Positions 1 to 10,499 of a stretch of 64,000 nucleotides of DNA are shown here, in pieces (within the stretch, counting starts at the first letter, position 1; every line of letters begins with the position of its first letter). The stretch covers positions 1 to 64,000 of the forward strand of contig JADJSY010000083.1 in NCBI GenBank assembly GCA_016711435.1, given 5' to 3'. Source of the stretch: Lewinellaceae bacterium. Its GTDB lineage: Bacteria; Bacteroidota; Bacteroidia; Chitinophagales; Saprospiraceae. The notes beneath the pieces are model-generated. The model was not told the DNA's origin, made no database searches, and worked only from the letters and a program-made list of their open reading frames with translations. The position numbers and the translations under genes were made by a program.

Positions 1-2
1 CC

Positions 3-962
3 ATGGCGGACAAGTTCAAACCTCAAATCCGGCAGTATTTTGCACAGGATTTGTTGCCCGAAGACAACCCGGAACTACAAGCGCGGCTCCAAAAAGCGGG
101 CGCTTATTTTGAAGAACAATTAGGCAAAGACCTGTTGCCAGCCGCCCGGACTATTCAATTTCTGACGGATAATAAAGCAGTATTGAAAACGGTGCAGGAT
201 GCTTTGGAAGCGCTGCAAAAAGAAATGTTTATCAAAAACGCCTGTTTTGCCGGTGTGCAGGGCGGTTTTGCTGCGGTGCGCTACCTGCGGGCCAAAGCGG
301 ATGCGGAACTGGATTTCCGCACGACCAAACCCCTGGCCGAAAACCATTGCCAGGACCCAAAGGCGCCGCACCCCGTGCTGTACGCCCGCCTGAAAAAATG
401 GCGCGACGACAAGGCCGAGATGTTCAACCTGGAATTGTATGAAGTGCTGCCTACCCGTTCGCTGTTGGAAATTGTACAATTGCTGCCCCTGGATCTGAAT
501 CTTTTGAGAAAAGTGAAGGGCGTCGGAACGGTCAAAATCAAACAATTCGGCGCAGAACTGATTTCTTTGGTGCAGACTTACTGCTCGGAATTCAATATTC
601 CCACCGATCACCTAAACGCGCTGGCCGCCGCCGCATTAGCCGAAAAACCGCCCAAAACGGAGACCAAAATGCTCAGTTTTGAACTGCTGAAATCCGGGAA
701 AACCATAGACGAAATTGCCGCTGAACGCGGCTTTGTGCGGGCTACCATCGAAGGGCACCTCGCGCATTTCATCGGTCTGGGCGAACTCGACATTTTTACC
801 CTGATGGAACGGAAACAGGTGGAAGAAATCGAAACGTATTTCCGGGAACAGAACACGCCCATCTCCTCCGTGGCCAAAGCGCATTTTGAAGACCGTTATT
901 CCTACGGGCAACTGAACATGGTGCTGGAGTATATGCGGACAGCCGACGGGCTTACTGACTGA
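3..962 (+). CDS. PIF1-like helicase, C-terminal part (HRDC plus helix-turn-helix), 5' partial
   Basis: The reading frame runs in from the left edge, so the ATP-binding helicase core is outside the window; the ATG at base 3 is probably an internal Met. The visible 319 residues match the tail of the large Bacteroidota PIF1-like helicases: an all-helical linker, an HRDC-like module at about residues 123-195 (LYARLKKWRDDKA at its start, a helix-hairpin-helix-like VKGVGTVKIKQFG), and a C-terminal HTH_40-like domain at about 225-310. HRDC and HTH modules are nucleic-acid binding, so a role in DNA unwinding or repair is inferred from family knowledge. The next gene is convergent, with the two 3' ends overlapping by 11 bp. 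Confidence 0.7.
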   Translation: MADKFKPQIRQYFAQDLLPEDNPELQARLQKAGAYFEEQLGKDLLPAARTIQFLTDNKAVLKTVQDALEALQKEMFIKNACFAGVQGGFAAVRYLRAKADAELDFRTTKPLAENHCQDPKAPHPVLYARLKKWRDDKAEMFNLELYEVLPTRSLLEIVQLLPLDLNLLRKVKGVGTVKIKQFGAELISLVQTYCSEFNIPTDHLNALAAAALAEKPPKTETKMLSFELLKSGKTIDEIAAERGFVRATIEGHLAHFIGLGELDIFTLMERKQVEEIETYFREQNTPISSVAKAHFEDRYSYGQLNMVLEYMRTADGLTD

Positions 963-3900
963 AAACCACCTGACCTACAGCAATCCGTTTGCCGTCTATC
1001 CGGATAGCCGCCTGGTAAACCCCGGCGGGCAACTCCTGTTTTTCCAGTAAAAAGGGCGATTGCGGCATGATGACGCTCCGAACTTCCCTGCCATGCACAT
1101 CGTATAGTTGTAATCGGTGCGTTTTTTCCGTATCAAAAACCTCCAGCGACACCCAACTGGATTGCCCGGCCGGGTTGGGTGTAAAGTATATTCGTGCGTC
1201 GGGCTTATAAACGGGCGGCTCCGGTTTTGGACGAATAAAACCTGTATCGACGGTGTGTAGCACGGTATTCGTCAGCACCGGAGAATTGAAGTCGAAATAA
1301 ATAGACGCCCGGTTGCGGATGATCGTTCCCAATGGCGTCTGCGGGACCGGGCTGACGGAAAATTGCACAAAACCATGCGAAGCGGGTTCATTCCGGTTGC
1401 TGTCGGGCAGCATAATATTTTCAAAAACAAAAGCAATGGAGCGACGGATACTATCGCGCTCGACGTGATAAACATGACTGCTTAACTCCGGTTTGAAGGT
1501 GCCCAATCCAGCGCCGCATCCAGCGTATCTCGAATAACTACCAGAAATGCCGTATCAGTACCCGTGTTCTGGAACCGGATGGTGTAGCGCAAAGGCTGCT
1601 CCGGCTTTATCTCATGCCGTTCGCCCCAGCCTTTCGGCTGGCTGTTTTTATCATTCGGATCGAAAGACCCGATGACATCCTGGCAATCCGTAGATTCAAA
1701 AGCGTTGCCGGTCACATTGGCCGCCTGCGTCACAAAACCGATGCTGCGCTCCTGTGTGCTGCTGCCTGCCAAACAGCCCTCCACCGCAACCGTAGGCGCC
1801 GTCGCATATGGGTGGCCGGCCTCCTGCTCGATGCTGAAGCGCCAGGTGCTTCCGTCGGCCTCCAACTCGAATTCCCGGATAGCCTGGGCGTTCAGGCTGA
1901 GGGTTCCGCTGGTGTCGAGGTATTCGTTTTGAATAATCTGATATGCCAACGGCGCCTGCGTGCCGGTATTTCCTTCATTTTTCACCTGAAAAACAACTTT
2001 ATTGTCCACGCACTGGCCCTTTACCACGATGGAAGCGCCCGTCCACGCGGAGGCGCCTACCGTAGGAAGTGTGTCGGGAAAAACATGCGCCGTAACGCAA
2101 AGCGACTGACCCAAATCCACCATGCCTTCGCAGCCCACTTTGGCTGTAAAAGAAAAAGTGCGACAGGTATTGAAATCCAATGCTCCGAGATGAAAGGTAA
2201 CCAGCCCGGTATCGGTGACCGTATGGGAAACACTGGAGCCGACAAAAGACAGTCCTTCCGGCATCTGCACGGTCACCGATGCGTCGTCTGCCGCGAGGTT
2301 GCCGTCGTTGCAGACGTTGACGGAATAAGTAATGTCGCTGCAACGCCGGGCAAATCCGGTTCCAATGCTCACGGACATGAGCGGCGTAAACAGGATCGTT
2401 TTAACCGGTATTTGCAGTACCAGGCTGTCGTCGGGCAGCACAGTAATGGGGAAACCCGACAAGCAGGATTGTCCTAAAAAATTAAATGCCTTGACGGTAA
2501 CCGTATAGTCGCCCGGCGGGATATGGGCGGCAAATTTGCCCGTGTTATCTGCCACCGTCTCGATGCGTTTTTGGCCGTCCTCAAAAACAAGCGCGTAGCC
2601 TCCAATACCGGGTTCGCCGGACTGAATCGTGCAGTCCAAATTGATGTCGTCAAACAATTGCCCGGAGACCCGGGCGGAGGGCACTTTTATACGAACAGCA
2701 ATATCATCGCTGTTCAAAAACCACATATCGCCTGCGCTGTCTTCAAATATACTATTCATGGAAAAAGCGGGAAATGTGCCCATTTCAGCATCATATATTT
2801 CCCATTCATAACCTTTAAAACAAAGCACCCGGCTTCTGTTGGTGAGGCACCACACCCAGTTGCGGCTGTCCGCATACAATTTGAATATTTGTTCGCCATT
2901 GGTATCGGTATTCAGCGGCATATACCAGGATGCGGTGTCCCGCCCGTCGAAAAACTGCAATCTTTGGCCGACACCCGAATAGAGCCACAACCCGTTGACG
3001 CCCGCCAGTATGCCTTCGGGAAAATCCACGATCGGCCCCGGCTCATAAAATGTTTTCCAGGCCCCGTTTTTCCAATACACAATCCCTTTGTCCGTAATCA
3101 TCCACAAACGGTCGCGCCGGTCCAAGTCAAAATGATATTGTTCCGAAAAAGGAATGGCTGGGTTGGTATTATGGTACTGCACAATTGTATTCGTATAGTT
3201 GGTCACGGCATTGTATTCTATCAGGCCCGAAAAAACGTCCCAACCCTGGTAAAAAAGGCTGTTGGTTTGACTGGCAGCCATACGCACGTAGGTATTCCAT
3301 GCGTTGCCTCCTTTAAACTTGAACTGACCATTCCCGTCGTACCAGAATAATCTTCCCAATTGGTTGGCGGCGTAAAAGGTGCCGTTTGGGCCGGCTTCCA
3401 GGCCAACCATGTTGCCTTCGAAGAGGTTCGTGGGGTCCAGCGATACATATTCTGTCTGACCGGTAGCGGGATAGTATTTGGAAAGCGTATTCAAATATCC
3501 GAACCACACAGCGCCGTCCTTGCCCGTAATACCTATTTCAAAGCCAATCGGGCCGTTCCAGATGCGCTGCCACTGCGTACCATTGTACATTTTTGTACCG
3601 AAAAAAACTTTCGTATCCCATAAATTGCCTTGAGGATCAACACTTAATGCGAGATGAATTAAATTTTCCGGGTAGCTTTCATTTTCATTCAGATATTGCC
3701 AGGCGCCGTTTTCATAATTAGCAATTCCCTCCGCAAATGCACCGGCCACCCATACTTTTCCGGAAGGCGCTACGGCAATTTTAGATGCCCAGGTATTAAA
3801 AGTCCCGATGACCGTACCGTTATTCGGCGCCACAAAATGGTAGACGCTGGTAACACCGTCGGTCAGCGCGCTGAGCACGTAAAATCCGCCGTTGTAATCC

Positions 3901-4508
3901 AGTGCAAAATCACTTGCAAAAATCGAGCTTGGAATGACTGCCACCCACTGTGTTCCATCATGCCGGAAGATGCCGCCGTAACCATTCATGACCCACATTT
4001 TTCCGTCTGGCCCGATCTTCATTTCCCGGGTGTCGAAGGATGCAAAATCGGGATTGGGCGCCTCTTTCCATTGGCCGTTTTCATAAAACATGGGTGTATG
4101 ATACGCCGATGCGCCCCATAATACGCCGGCCTGGTCTACTGCTACATGACCATAGGGTCCCGCTACGGTATAATTCGTTTCTGGGGGCCAGAATGAAGCC
4201 CATTGATCCCCGTCCAGCATTGAAATGCCTTTTTCATAAATGTAAATCCATAAACGATGCTGATCGTCTACGAAAATATCGTCTACCCTGTAATATGGAA
4301 TGGGTGCATTTTTGTGCGTATAGGTCGCCAGTACTTCCCCGGTAGAACAGCGGCGTTTGACGATGCCGCTTTGCGAAGCCAGCCAGATCGTATCGCCTTT
4401 AATAAAGTGGCCGGTTGCGCGATTCAGGTTGAAAAGTGTATCCAGCTGCGCAGAAAGGCCGGCCGGAATCAAAGCCAGCAGGCAAATGAATAAGTAGTTT
4501 TTACGCAT
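952..4508 (-). CDS. Giant secreted beta-propeller / DUF11-like / T9SS-sorted protein, frameshifted
   Basis: Two overlapping frames (4508-1482 and 1506-952) form one protein of about 1185 residues. The N-terminus is a signal peptide (MRKNYLFICLLALIPAGLSAQ, cleaved after AQ). Residues about 30-620 are Trp- and Gly-rich two-component-propeller-like repeats, about 630-700 an SdrD/CarboxypepD-like fold, about 710-800 a DUF11-like beta domain. The DUF7619-type region (RYTIRFQNTGTDTAF) crosses the frame break and continues as a T9SS type A sorting domain (IYFTPNP, LYDVHGREV, LPAGVYQ). At about 1505-1507 one T/A pair is missing: adding it gives LDLGTFKPE instead of LDWAPSNRS. A surface or extracellular structural/binding role is likely; the ligand is unknown. 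Either a sequencing indel or a recent lesion. Confidence 0.85.
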
Positions 4509-4562
4509 AGTTTTGTGTGCTTTTCGACGTGTGGCATAAAGGTAGTCTTTTGCCCTTTTAAT

Positions 4563-7500
4563 TTACTTCGCCATCCGCACCACTTTTTCCAACCATTTGA
4601 CACCCGATGAATTGCTGATTTCCAGCCAGTACACCCCAGCTGGCAATGACTCCAGTTGCACGGGAATTTCCCAAGGGCCGGCAGCAATCTGAACGATGCG
4701 GCTCCAGAGTCGCTGGCCGGCGGCATTGTAAAAAGACAACGTTAAATCTTCAGCCTGTACAGCGTAACCCTGTGCCAGGGTTGTTTCAAACGCCGGATTG
4801 GGCAACAAACGAAAACGCGACAGGATTGCAGGGTTGTTTGTTCCCACCATAAATTCATCCGCCAGCGCAATATCGTCGAGGTACATATTATTACCGTAGC
4901 CGGACTGATTCAGGAATTTGATTGTGACAAATTTGCCGATGTAAGCGTCCAGATTCAGCGTTACATCCCGCCATTCGTTACAGTTTTGCGGTAAAAAGGC
5001 GTCGTATTCGTACAAATTACCAGGGCCGATACCGCTGGTCGTGGTGCTCAGCGCTTCGCCACCGCTGCGGAAAATAGTTTCAAAGGAACTTCCACAATCC
5101 GTCGAAATCAGCACTTTGAGGGAATCAATGAAAAAATTACCATCGTAGTAGGGCGCGTATGCGACCCTGAAACGCAATTCCGGGTGTGTGCTTTGCGTCA
5201 GATCGAGGTTGACGGGCAACAGGATTTCATCCTGACCGTAACTGCTGTACACGTAGTTTTCTACAAAATAGGCCGTATCTCCTTCGGGTTCGCAGGTGGT
5301 AATATCGACGGGCGACCAGGTAATATCACCATCCGGATTCAGCACGGTCAGGTTATCAAGGCCGCCGGAAAAGTTGTTGACGACAGGCATTTCATTGGAA
5401 ACAGGGTCGAGTACCCGCACCATTTTTTCTATTGTTTTGCTGGAACTACCCTCGGGATTGGTGACGGTTAAGGTGACATCGTATTCCCCGGCCCCATTGT
5501 TGTAAACAACGCGTGGGTTGCGCAACGTGGACGTAGCCGGGGAGCCTCCGGGAAATTGCCAGTTCCAGCTGGCTCCTGCATGCGAGAGCATAGAAAAATC
5601 GTCAAATTGCAGGGTGTCGCCCGGGCAATCGGTTTCCCTTTTGTTTACCATCGGTTGTGCCACAGGTGCGGAGGGTTTGATAAACGGCGCTTCCCAAACA
5701 CCTTTGCCATAAGCGCCCAGCCGCAATTTCCCATCCCGGTAAAAGGGTCGCAGGATACAGGTGGAAATACTTTTGGGCAGGCCTTCGTTGTAAGGTAGCC
5801 AGTTATTCATCGTGTTGTCGCGGTACCAGATTGTTCGGTAAGTCCCAAGGTACACCCCGCCATCGCTGCCGCCCTGGTGCAGGATGTAGGTAATGTGTTC
5901 GTCATTCAAAGCCGCCGTGCTGAGGTTGTTCCATTGCTGACCGCCGTTGGTAGATATGTACACCTTTTGCCCGTTGTCGGCGTCGGGGTAGGCCAGCCAG
6001 AGCAGGTTTTCATCTTGGGGGCTGAGCGTCAGCAACATCCGGCGCGCATAACCGGGCGGAAGTGGCAGTTCGGCCCAGTTTTGCCCGCCGTCGCTGGTTT
6101 TCCACAATATCCCCGGATCCCAGGTATACGCCGCTCTTTGAAACAGGTACATCACTTCCGGGTTGCTGCGACTGATTTCAAAACCCATGGTTTTGGCATT
6201 TACATCGGCGCCGAAGGCAAAAAGGATTTCCCAACTGGCGCCGCCATCGCTGGTTTTCCAGAGTTTATTTTCATTGGTAACAAAAAAGGTATTCCAGCAC
6301 CTGGGGTCCCATTCTATTTCACCACTTTCTGCATCATAATAACTCTCATTAGGGTATTTTCCGATGGTTATGTACTGTGTGAACCCGTTTTGAATTTCCG
6401 GTAAAACAGCGCCTCCGATATCGGAAAAATAGCTTTTGCGGCCTGCGCCGGGGTTGACGTAACCTGTGGGCGCTTCGCCGCCGCCCAGGCCAAGGCATTC
6501 GCCGGGCAGCCAGTCTTCGTACCAGCCTGTATTGCCGTTGTGGTAACGGCCGCCCACAAAAATATCGTCGTTCCAGCCCGTTGAAAATCCCCAGAAATCG
6601 GAGCTTGTAATGCCCCGGTTGCGAGCATAGTGCGTCTGGAAAAAATCGGCAGAGTATTCGATGCCGCCGTCGCTGGTCATCCAGACATCGCCGTCATTAA
6701 TTTCAATTTCCTGACAATCGGGGTGGACATAATTAAAGTCATTGCCGCAGTAACCACCGATGCAGGTAAAAGTGGCTGCACCATTGGAGGACGTCCATAA
6801 ATTGAGGAAACCAGCCAGTAACTGATCGGGATCCGAATCGGAAGCATCGAAACCGAGGTTGTAAAAACCCTGGTGATAGCCGCCGGTTTGCCCGATTGTG
6901 GCCATATTCGGATGCGTGCCCTCCACCCAGGGGCCACCGGCAGGCGGGTTGGGTAAGGTCCAGGTTTCACCGCCGTCATCAGAGCGATATATCCCGATAA
7001 AACCGGCGTCATCCATTTGGGCTTCTCCAATCAGCACCGCATACACGCGATTGGGGTCGGCTTTCGTAACTGCCAGCCGGGCGCCGCCATCATTGACGCC
7101 GGGCTGGTCGGAGAAAAACCAGCCATTGTCTTTCAGGGTCCAGTTCAGGCCGCTATCGGAGGATTTGTAAAACCTGCAAATATCAGCATCGGGGTCGTTT
7201 CGCACTAAAAATACGGTGTTGGGATCGTCTGTTTTCCATTCGATATCGTAGCAGGCTTCCGGAAACAGCTCCGTCCATGTTGCGCCGCCATTCGCACTGC
7301 GGTACAGACCTTTAAACGTTGCAGCCAATACAATCTGGGTATTGGCAGGATTGATCAAAATTTCAGCGGCAGATAAGTCATTGACTGTCAGCACTATCGA
7401 CCAGGTAAGACCGCCGTCGGTACTTTTTCGGATGTGTGCGCCTTCTCCTACGAACACGGTGTCAGGGTTATACGGATGCACTTCCAACGCGGTTGGCGTG

Positions 7501-8063
7501 GACATGTCATAAGTACGGGATACGCAGGTCCAGTTCAGGCCACGATCGGTACTTTTAAAAATCTCGGAACCTTCCGTACCGCAATACACTACATCCGGAT
7601 GGGAAGGAGACTGGTCGATGCAGTAGACATTCGCCTGTTCGGATTTAGCCAGGGGGTCCGGACCTGTATTGGTATTAAAGGTTTCGAAGGGGCCAATATT
7701 GGTCCAAGCGGACATTCCCGATTCTGCGCCTGTTGTGACGGTTTTAAATTGTTGTAAACGCTGGTGAAAACTTTCTTTTTCAGCGGCATCCGGTATTTTA
7801 ATCCAACCGGCTGTATCGATGTATGGTTCTGCAGCGCGACGCCATTTTTTATAATACTGGGTAAAAGTTGTTTTATCTTTGGGATGGCTCTTGCGCCAGA
7901 TGCGGTAAGCATCGTCGATTTTCCACACATTCGGATGGTCGGCATACATTTCCTGCGCCCATTCGGGCAAGTATTCGCCCGCTGCCGGGGAGGGTTTGAA
8001 GAGTTTTTGGGCGCTGCCTTGAAACACCAGCAACAATGCGACTACGAGTAAAAGAGACCTCAT
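4563..8063 (-). CDS. Secreted BNR/sortilin-like repeat protein with PKD and T9SS sorting domain
   Basis: The start is set at the ATG at 8063, which opens a clear signal peptide (MRSLLLVVALLLVFQGSAQ); the longer frame to 8180 adds an unlikely leader. The 1166-residue product carries many BNR/VPS10-type strands (STDGGLTWS, RSANGGATW, RSDDGGETWT) at about 115-770, which form a beta-propeller. A PKD domain follows at about 810-890 (WNWQFPGGSPA), then a MAM/jelly-roll-like region to about 1080, then a T9SS type A sorting domain (LLPNPAFET, YNAAGQRLW, LPAGVYWLEI). Family knowledge suggests a surface-anchored or released protein, possibly glycan-binding. It is separated from the neighbouring giant gene by only 54 bp and runs the same way, so co-transcription is possible. 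Confidence 0.88.
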   Translation of the reverse strand: MRSLLLVVALLLVFQGSAQKLFKPSPAAGEYLPEWAQEMYADHPNVWKIDDAYRIWRKSHPKDKTTFTQYYKKWRRAAEPYIDTAGWIKIPDAAEKESFHQRLQQFKTVTTGAESGMSAWTNIGPFETFNTNTGPDPLAKSEQANVYCIDQSPSHPDVVYCGTEGSEIFKSTDRGLNWTCVSRTYDMSTPTALEVHPYNPDTVFVGEGAHIRKSTDGGLTWSIVLTVNDLSAAEILINPANTQIVLAATFKGLYRSANGGATWTELFPEACYDIEWKTDDPNTVFLVRNDPDADICRFYKSSDSGLNWTLKDNGWFFSDQPGVNDGGARLAVTKADPNRVYAVLIGEAQMDDAGFIGIYRSDDGGETWTLPNPPAGGPWVEGTHPNMATIGQTGGYHQGFYNLGFDASDSDPDQLLAGFLNLWTSSNGAATFTCIGGYCGNDFNYVHPDCQEIEINDGDVWMTSDGGIEYSADFFQTHYARNRGITSSDFWGFSTGWNDDIFVGGRYHNGNTGWYEDWLPGECLGLGGGEAPTGYVNPGAGRKSYFSDIGGAVLPEIQNGFTQYITIGKYPNESYYDAESGEIEWDPRCWNTFFVTNENKLWKTSDGGASWEILFAFGADVNAKTMGFEISRSNPEVMYLFQRAAYTWDPGILWKTSDGGQNWAELPLPPGYARRMLLTLSPQDENLLWLAYPDADNGQKVYISTNGGQQWNNLSTAALNDEHITYILHQGGSDGGVYLGTYRTIWYRDNTMNNWLPYNEGLPKSISTCILRPFYRDGKLRLGAYGKGVWEAPFIKPSAPVAQPMVNKRETDCPGDTLQFDDFSMLSHAGASWNWQFPGGSPATSTLRNPRVVYNNGAGEYDVTLTVTNPEGSSSKTIEKMVRVLDPVSNEMPVVNNFSGGLDNLTVLNPDGDITWSPVDITTCEPEGDTAYFVENYVYSSYGQDEILLPVNLDLTQSTHPELRFRVAYAPYYDGNFFIDSLKVLISTDCGSSFETIFRSGGEALSTTTSGIGPGNLYEYDAFLPQNCNEWRDVTLNLDAYIGKFVTIKFLNQSGYGNNMYLDDIALADEFMVGTNNPAILSRFRLLPNPAFETTLAQGYAVQAEDLTLSFYNAAGQRLWSRIVQIAAGPWEIPVQLESLPAGVYWLEISNSSGVKWLEKVVRMAK

Positions 8064-8239
8064 GGATATAAAAACATTAAGATTAAGCCGCAAATATGGG
8101 AGAAAATTTTTGGGCCATGAATAGCCGCCAGGTGGAATAGTGGTATTTGTCGCCCTGTTTCTTAAGTCGCCCCAAAACAAACGCTATGCCGTTGCATCCC
8201 GGGAAGACCGGCATGCTTACACTTTTTTACCCTCTTGTC

Positions 8240-10300
8240 ATGTTCAAACACTTTTCTTTTTTATGCCTCTTACTGGCGTTCCCCTTTGCCGGATTCAGCC
8301 AGATCAATCCCGCTAACATCGACATCGTCCGCGATAGTTTTGGGGTGCCGCACATTTTTGCAAAGACCGACGCCGAGGTAGCCTACGGCTTAGCCTGGGC
8401 GCATTGTGAAGATGATTTTGCCACGCTTCAGACCTGCTTTCTGGCTGCCAAAGGCTTGCTGGGGCAGGTGAAAGGCAAGGATGGCGCCGGCGTCGACTAT
8501 GTGGTGCAGGCCATACGCGGCCGGGAACTGGCGGTGGAAAAATACCATACCCTGTCGCCCGATTTTCAACGGGTACTGGAAGGGTATTGCGCCGGCTTCA
8601 ACCAGTTTGCCAAAACGCATCCGAAGGAAGTGCAACACAAAAACCTGGCGCCCATTTCGCCCCTCGACATGGCGACCTTCGGCGTGTTGCAATTGTTTGT
8701 GTTTACGGGCGGCGATGCAGCCCTGCAATCCATCGTAGCCGGAGAGGTTCCACTCGCCGAAATGCCTGCGGCCCACGGCTCCAACGCTTATGCCTTCAAT
8801 TCGCGGAAAACCAAAGACGGGCAGGTGTATCTGAATATCAATTCGCACCAACCCTGGGAGGGCATTGTCGCCTGGTACGAAGCACACCTGTGCAGCGAGG
8901 AAGGACTGAACATTGTGGGCGGCCTGTTTCCCGGTGCGCCCTGCATTTTGCACGGTTGCAACGAGTACCTCGGCTGGGCGCATACCGTGAACAATCCTGA
9001 CAAGTCGGACGTGTACCAATTAGAGATGAACCCTGAAAACGACCTGCAATATCGCTTTGACAATCAATGGCTTACGCTGGAGGAGCGCAGTATTCGACTG
9101 AAAGTAAAAATAAAAGGTGTTCCGATATCGGTGCGCAAAAAAGCCTGGTGGAGCGTGTATGGCCCGACTTTTAAAAATAAAAAAGGCATGTTTTCCATCC
9201 GAAGTTCGGGTTTGTTCGATATACGGGCTTTGGAAGAGTGGTACCGCATGAACAAGGCCCGCAATTTCAGCGAGTTTTACCAGGCGCTGAAAATGGAAGC
9301 CATCCCCGGCTTCAATGTTGTTTATGCCGATCGCTACGATACTATTTTTTACCTGAGCAACGGCAAACTACCCATCCGCACACCCGGCTACGACTGGCGC
9401 AATACGGTGCCTGGCAATACTTCCCGCACTTTGTGGACACAATTTCACCCGCTGGAAAATTTGCCGCAAACCCTGAATCCGGCCTCGGGTTATTTGTTCA
9501 ACAGCAACCACTCGCCGTTCAATGCTTCCGCTCCGGCGGATAACCTCGATGCCGCCCGTTTTGATCCGACCATGGGTTATGAAACCTACGAAAACAACCG
9601 CAGCCGCCGGTTTATGGAACTGATTGAACCGCTTGAAAAGGTGGATTACGCCGATTTTAAACGCATCAAATACGACCAGCAACTGCCGGCGCAGCTGTCG
9701 TACGCCGTCAATTTAGACAGTTTGTTACTGCTGCAATCGGCGCAGTACCCGGACGTTGCGCCACTGCTGGACGCCCTGCGAAACTGGAACCGGCAGTCGG
9801 ATGTACTCAATACGGGAGCCACGCAATTCCTGGTCATGTTGCAGTATATTTCACACAAATACCACCTGAAAACCATTTATCAGCGCAAAACCCTGACCAC
9901 CGCAGAAAGCCTCGACGCCTTGCGTCACACCAAACGTTATTTGCTGAAACACTTCGGACGGCTGGATGTACCGCTGGGCGCGTATCAAAAAATGGTGCGC
10001 GGCAAAAAAGTGTTGCCTCTGGCGGGCCTGCCCGATGCCATTGCCGCCATTTACAGCACACCTTATAAAAAAGGGATGGTGCAGGGCTTCGTAGGCGACT
10101 GCCTGATTCAATTGGTGCGTTTTACGCCGCAAGGCCCCATTATCGAATCCGTCAACACTTACGGGGCTTCCAACCGACCGGAAAGTAAACATTACAGCGA
10201 CCAAATGGAAATGTTCCTGGAGCATAAAACCAAACCGATGAGCCTCGATAAAAAGACGGTGTACAACAAGGCGGAGCGTATTTACCACCCCGGTTTTTAA
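8240..10300 (+). CDS. Penicillin acylase family N-terminal-nucleophile hydrolase
   Basis: The ATG at 8240 begins a signal peptide (MFKHFSFLCLLLAFPFAGFSQ); frames starting upstream lack one. The 686-residue precursor has the family's early IVRDSFGVPHIFA strand, the GLAWAHCEDDF region, and the autoprocessing junction HGSNAYAFNS at about residues 179-188, where Ser181 would become the N-terminal catalytic Ser of the beta subunit. NINSHQPWEG follows as in acylases. Such enzymes cleave amides of penicillins, acyl-homoserine lactones or related N-acyl compounds in the periplasm; the substrate cannot be read from sequence. It is divergent from the BNR-repeat gene (177 bp between starts). Confidence 0.88.
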   Translation: MFKHFSFLCLLLAFPFAGFSQINPANIDIVRDSFGVPHIFAKTDAEVAYGLAWAHCEDDFATLQTCFLAAKGLLGQVKGKDGAGVDYVVQAIRGRELAVEKYHTLSPDFQRVLEGYCAGFNQFAKTHPKEVQHKNLAPISPLDMATFGVLQLFVFTGGDAALQSIVAGEVPLAEMPAAHGSNAYAFNSRKTKDGQVYLNINSHQPWEGIVAWYEAHLCSEEGLNIVGGLFPGAPCILHGCNEYLGWAHTVNNPDKSDVYQLEMNPENDLQYRFDNQWLTLEERSIRLKVKIKGVPISVRKKAWWSVYGPTFKNKKGMFSIRSSGLFDIRALEEWYRMNKARNFSEFYQALKMEAIPGFNVVYADRYDTIFYLSNGKLPIRTPGYDWRNTVPGNTSRTLWTQFHPLENLPQTLNPASGYLFNSNHSPFNASAPADNLDAARFDPTMGYETYENNRSRRFMELIEPLEKVDYADFKRIKYDQQLPAQLSYAVNLDSLLLLQSAQYPDVAPLLDALRNWNRQSDVLNTGATQFLVMLQYISHKYHLKTIYQRKTLTTAESLDALRHTKRYLLKHFGRLDVPLGAYQKMVRGKKVLPLAGLPDAIAAIYSTPYKKGMVQGFVGDCLIQLVRFTPQGPIIESVNTYGASNRPESKHYSDQMEMFLEHKTKPMSLDKKTVYNKAERIYHPGF

Positions 10301-10400
10301 AGGCAGGCTGGGAAAGAATAAAATACACAATTATTCGGCGGCGAGGGCGTTTTTTTGCATTCTTTTTAATCGCATATTCCTTTTCTCCTTCGTCAAAATT

Positions 10401-10497
10401 TATAAGCAGGTGTGCAAAATCAGTTTTGATTAAATTCTTTGTAAATGCTTGATTATCAACACTGATAACCAATAACTGATAACGGATAACTACTTAA
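10401..10497 (+). repeat. Leader repeat, copy 1 (about 95 bp)
   Basis: This stretch, directly upstream of the ATG at 10500, is closely similar to 17089-17184, which sits just upstream of the metalloprotease gene. Both contain GTGCAAAAT-AGTTTTG, TAAATT-TTTGTAAAT, AACACTGATAACCAATAAC and GGATAACTACT, in the same order and spacing. The 3' part is a run of ATAAC units. Fragments of the same units occur at 24003-24032, 44810-44838 and (first half, inverted) 54150-54200. Confidence 0.75.
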
Positions 10498-10499
10498 TC

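Noticed and set aside
1614..2477. 287-codon plus-strand open frame
   Set aside because: Antisense to the giant T9SS cargo gene; Arg/Gly/His-rich product typical of a shadow frame.
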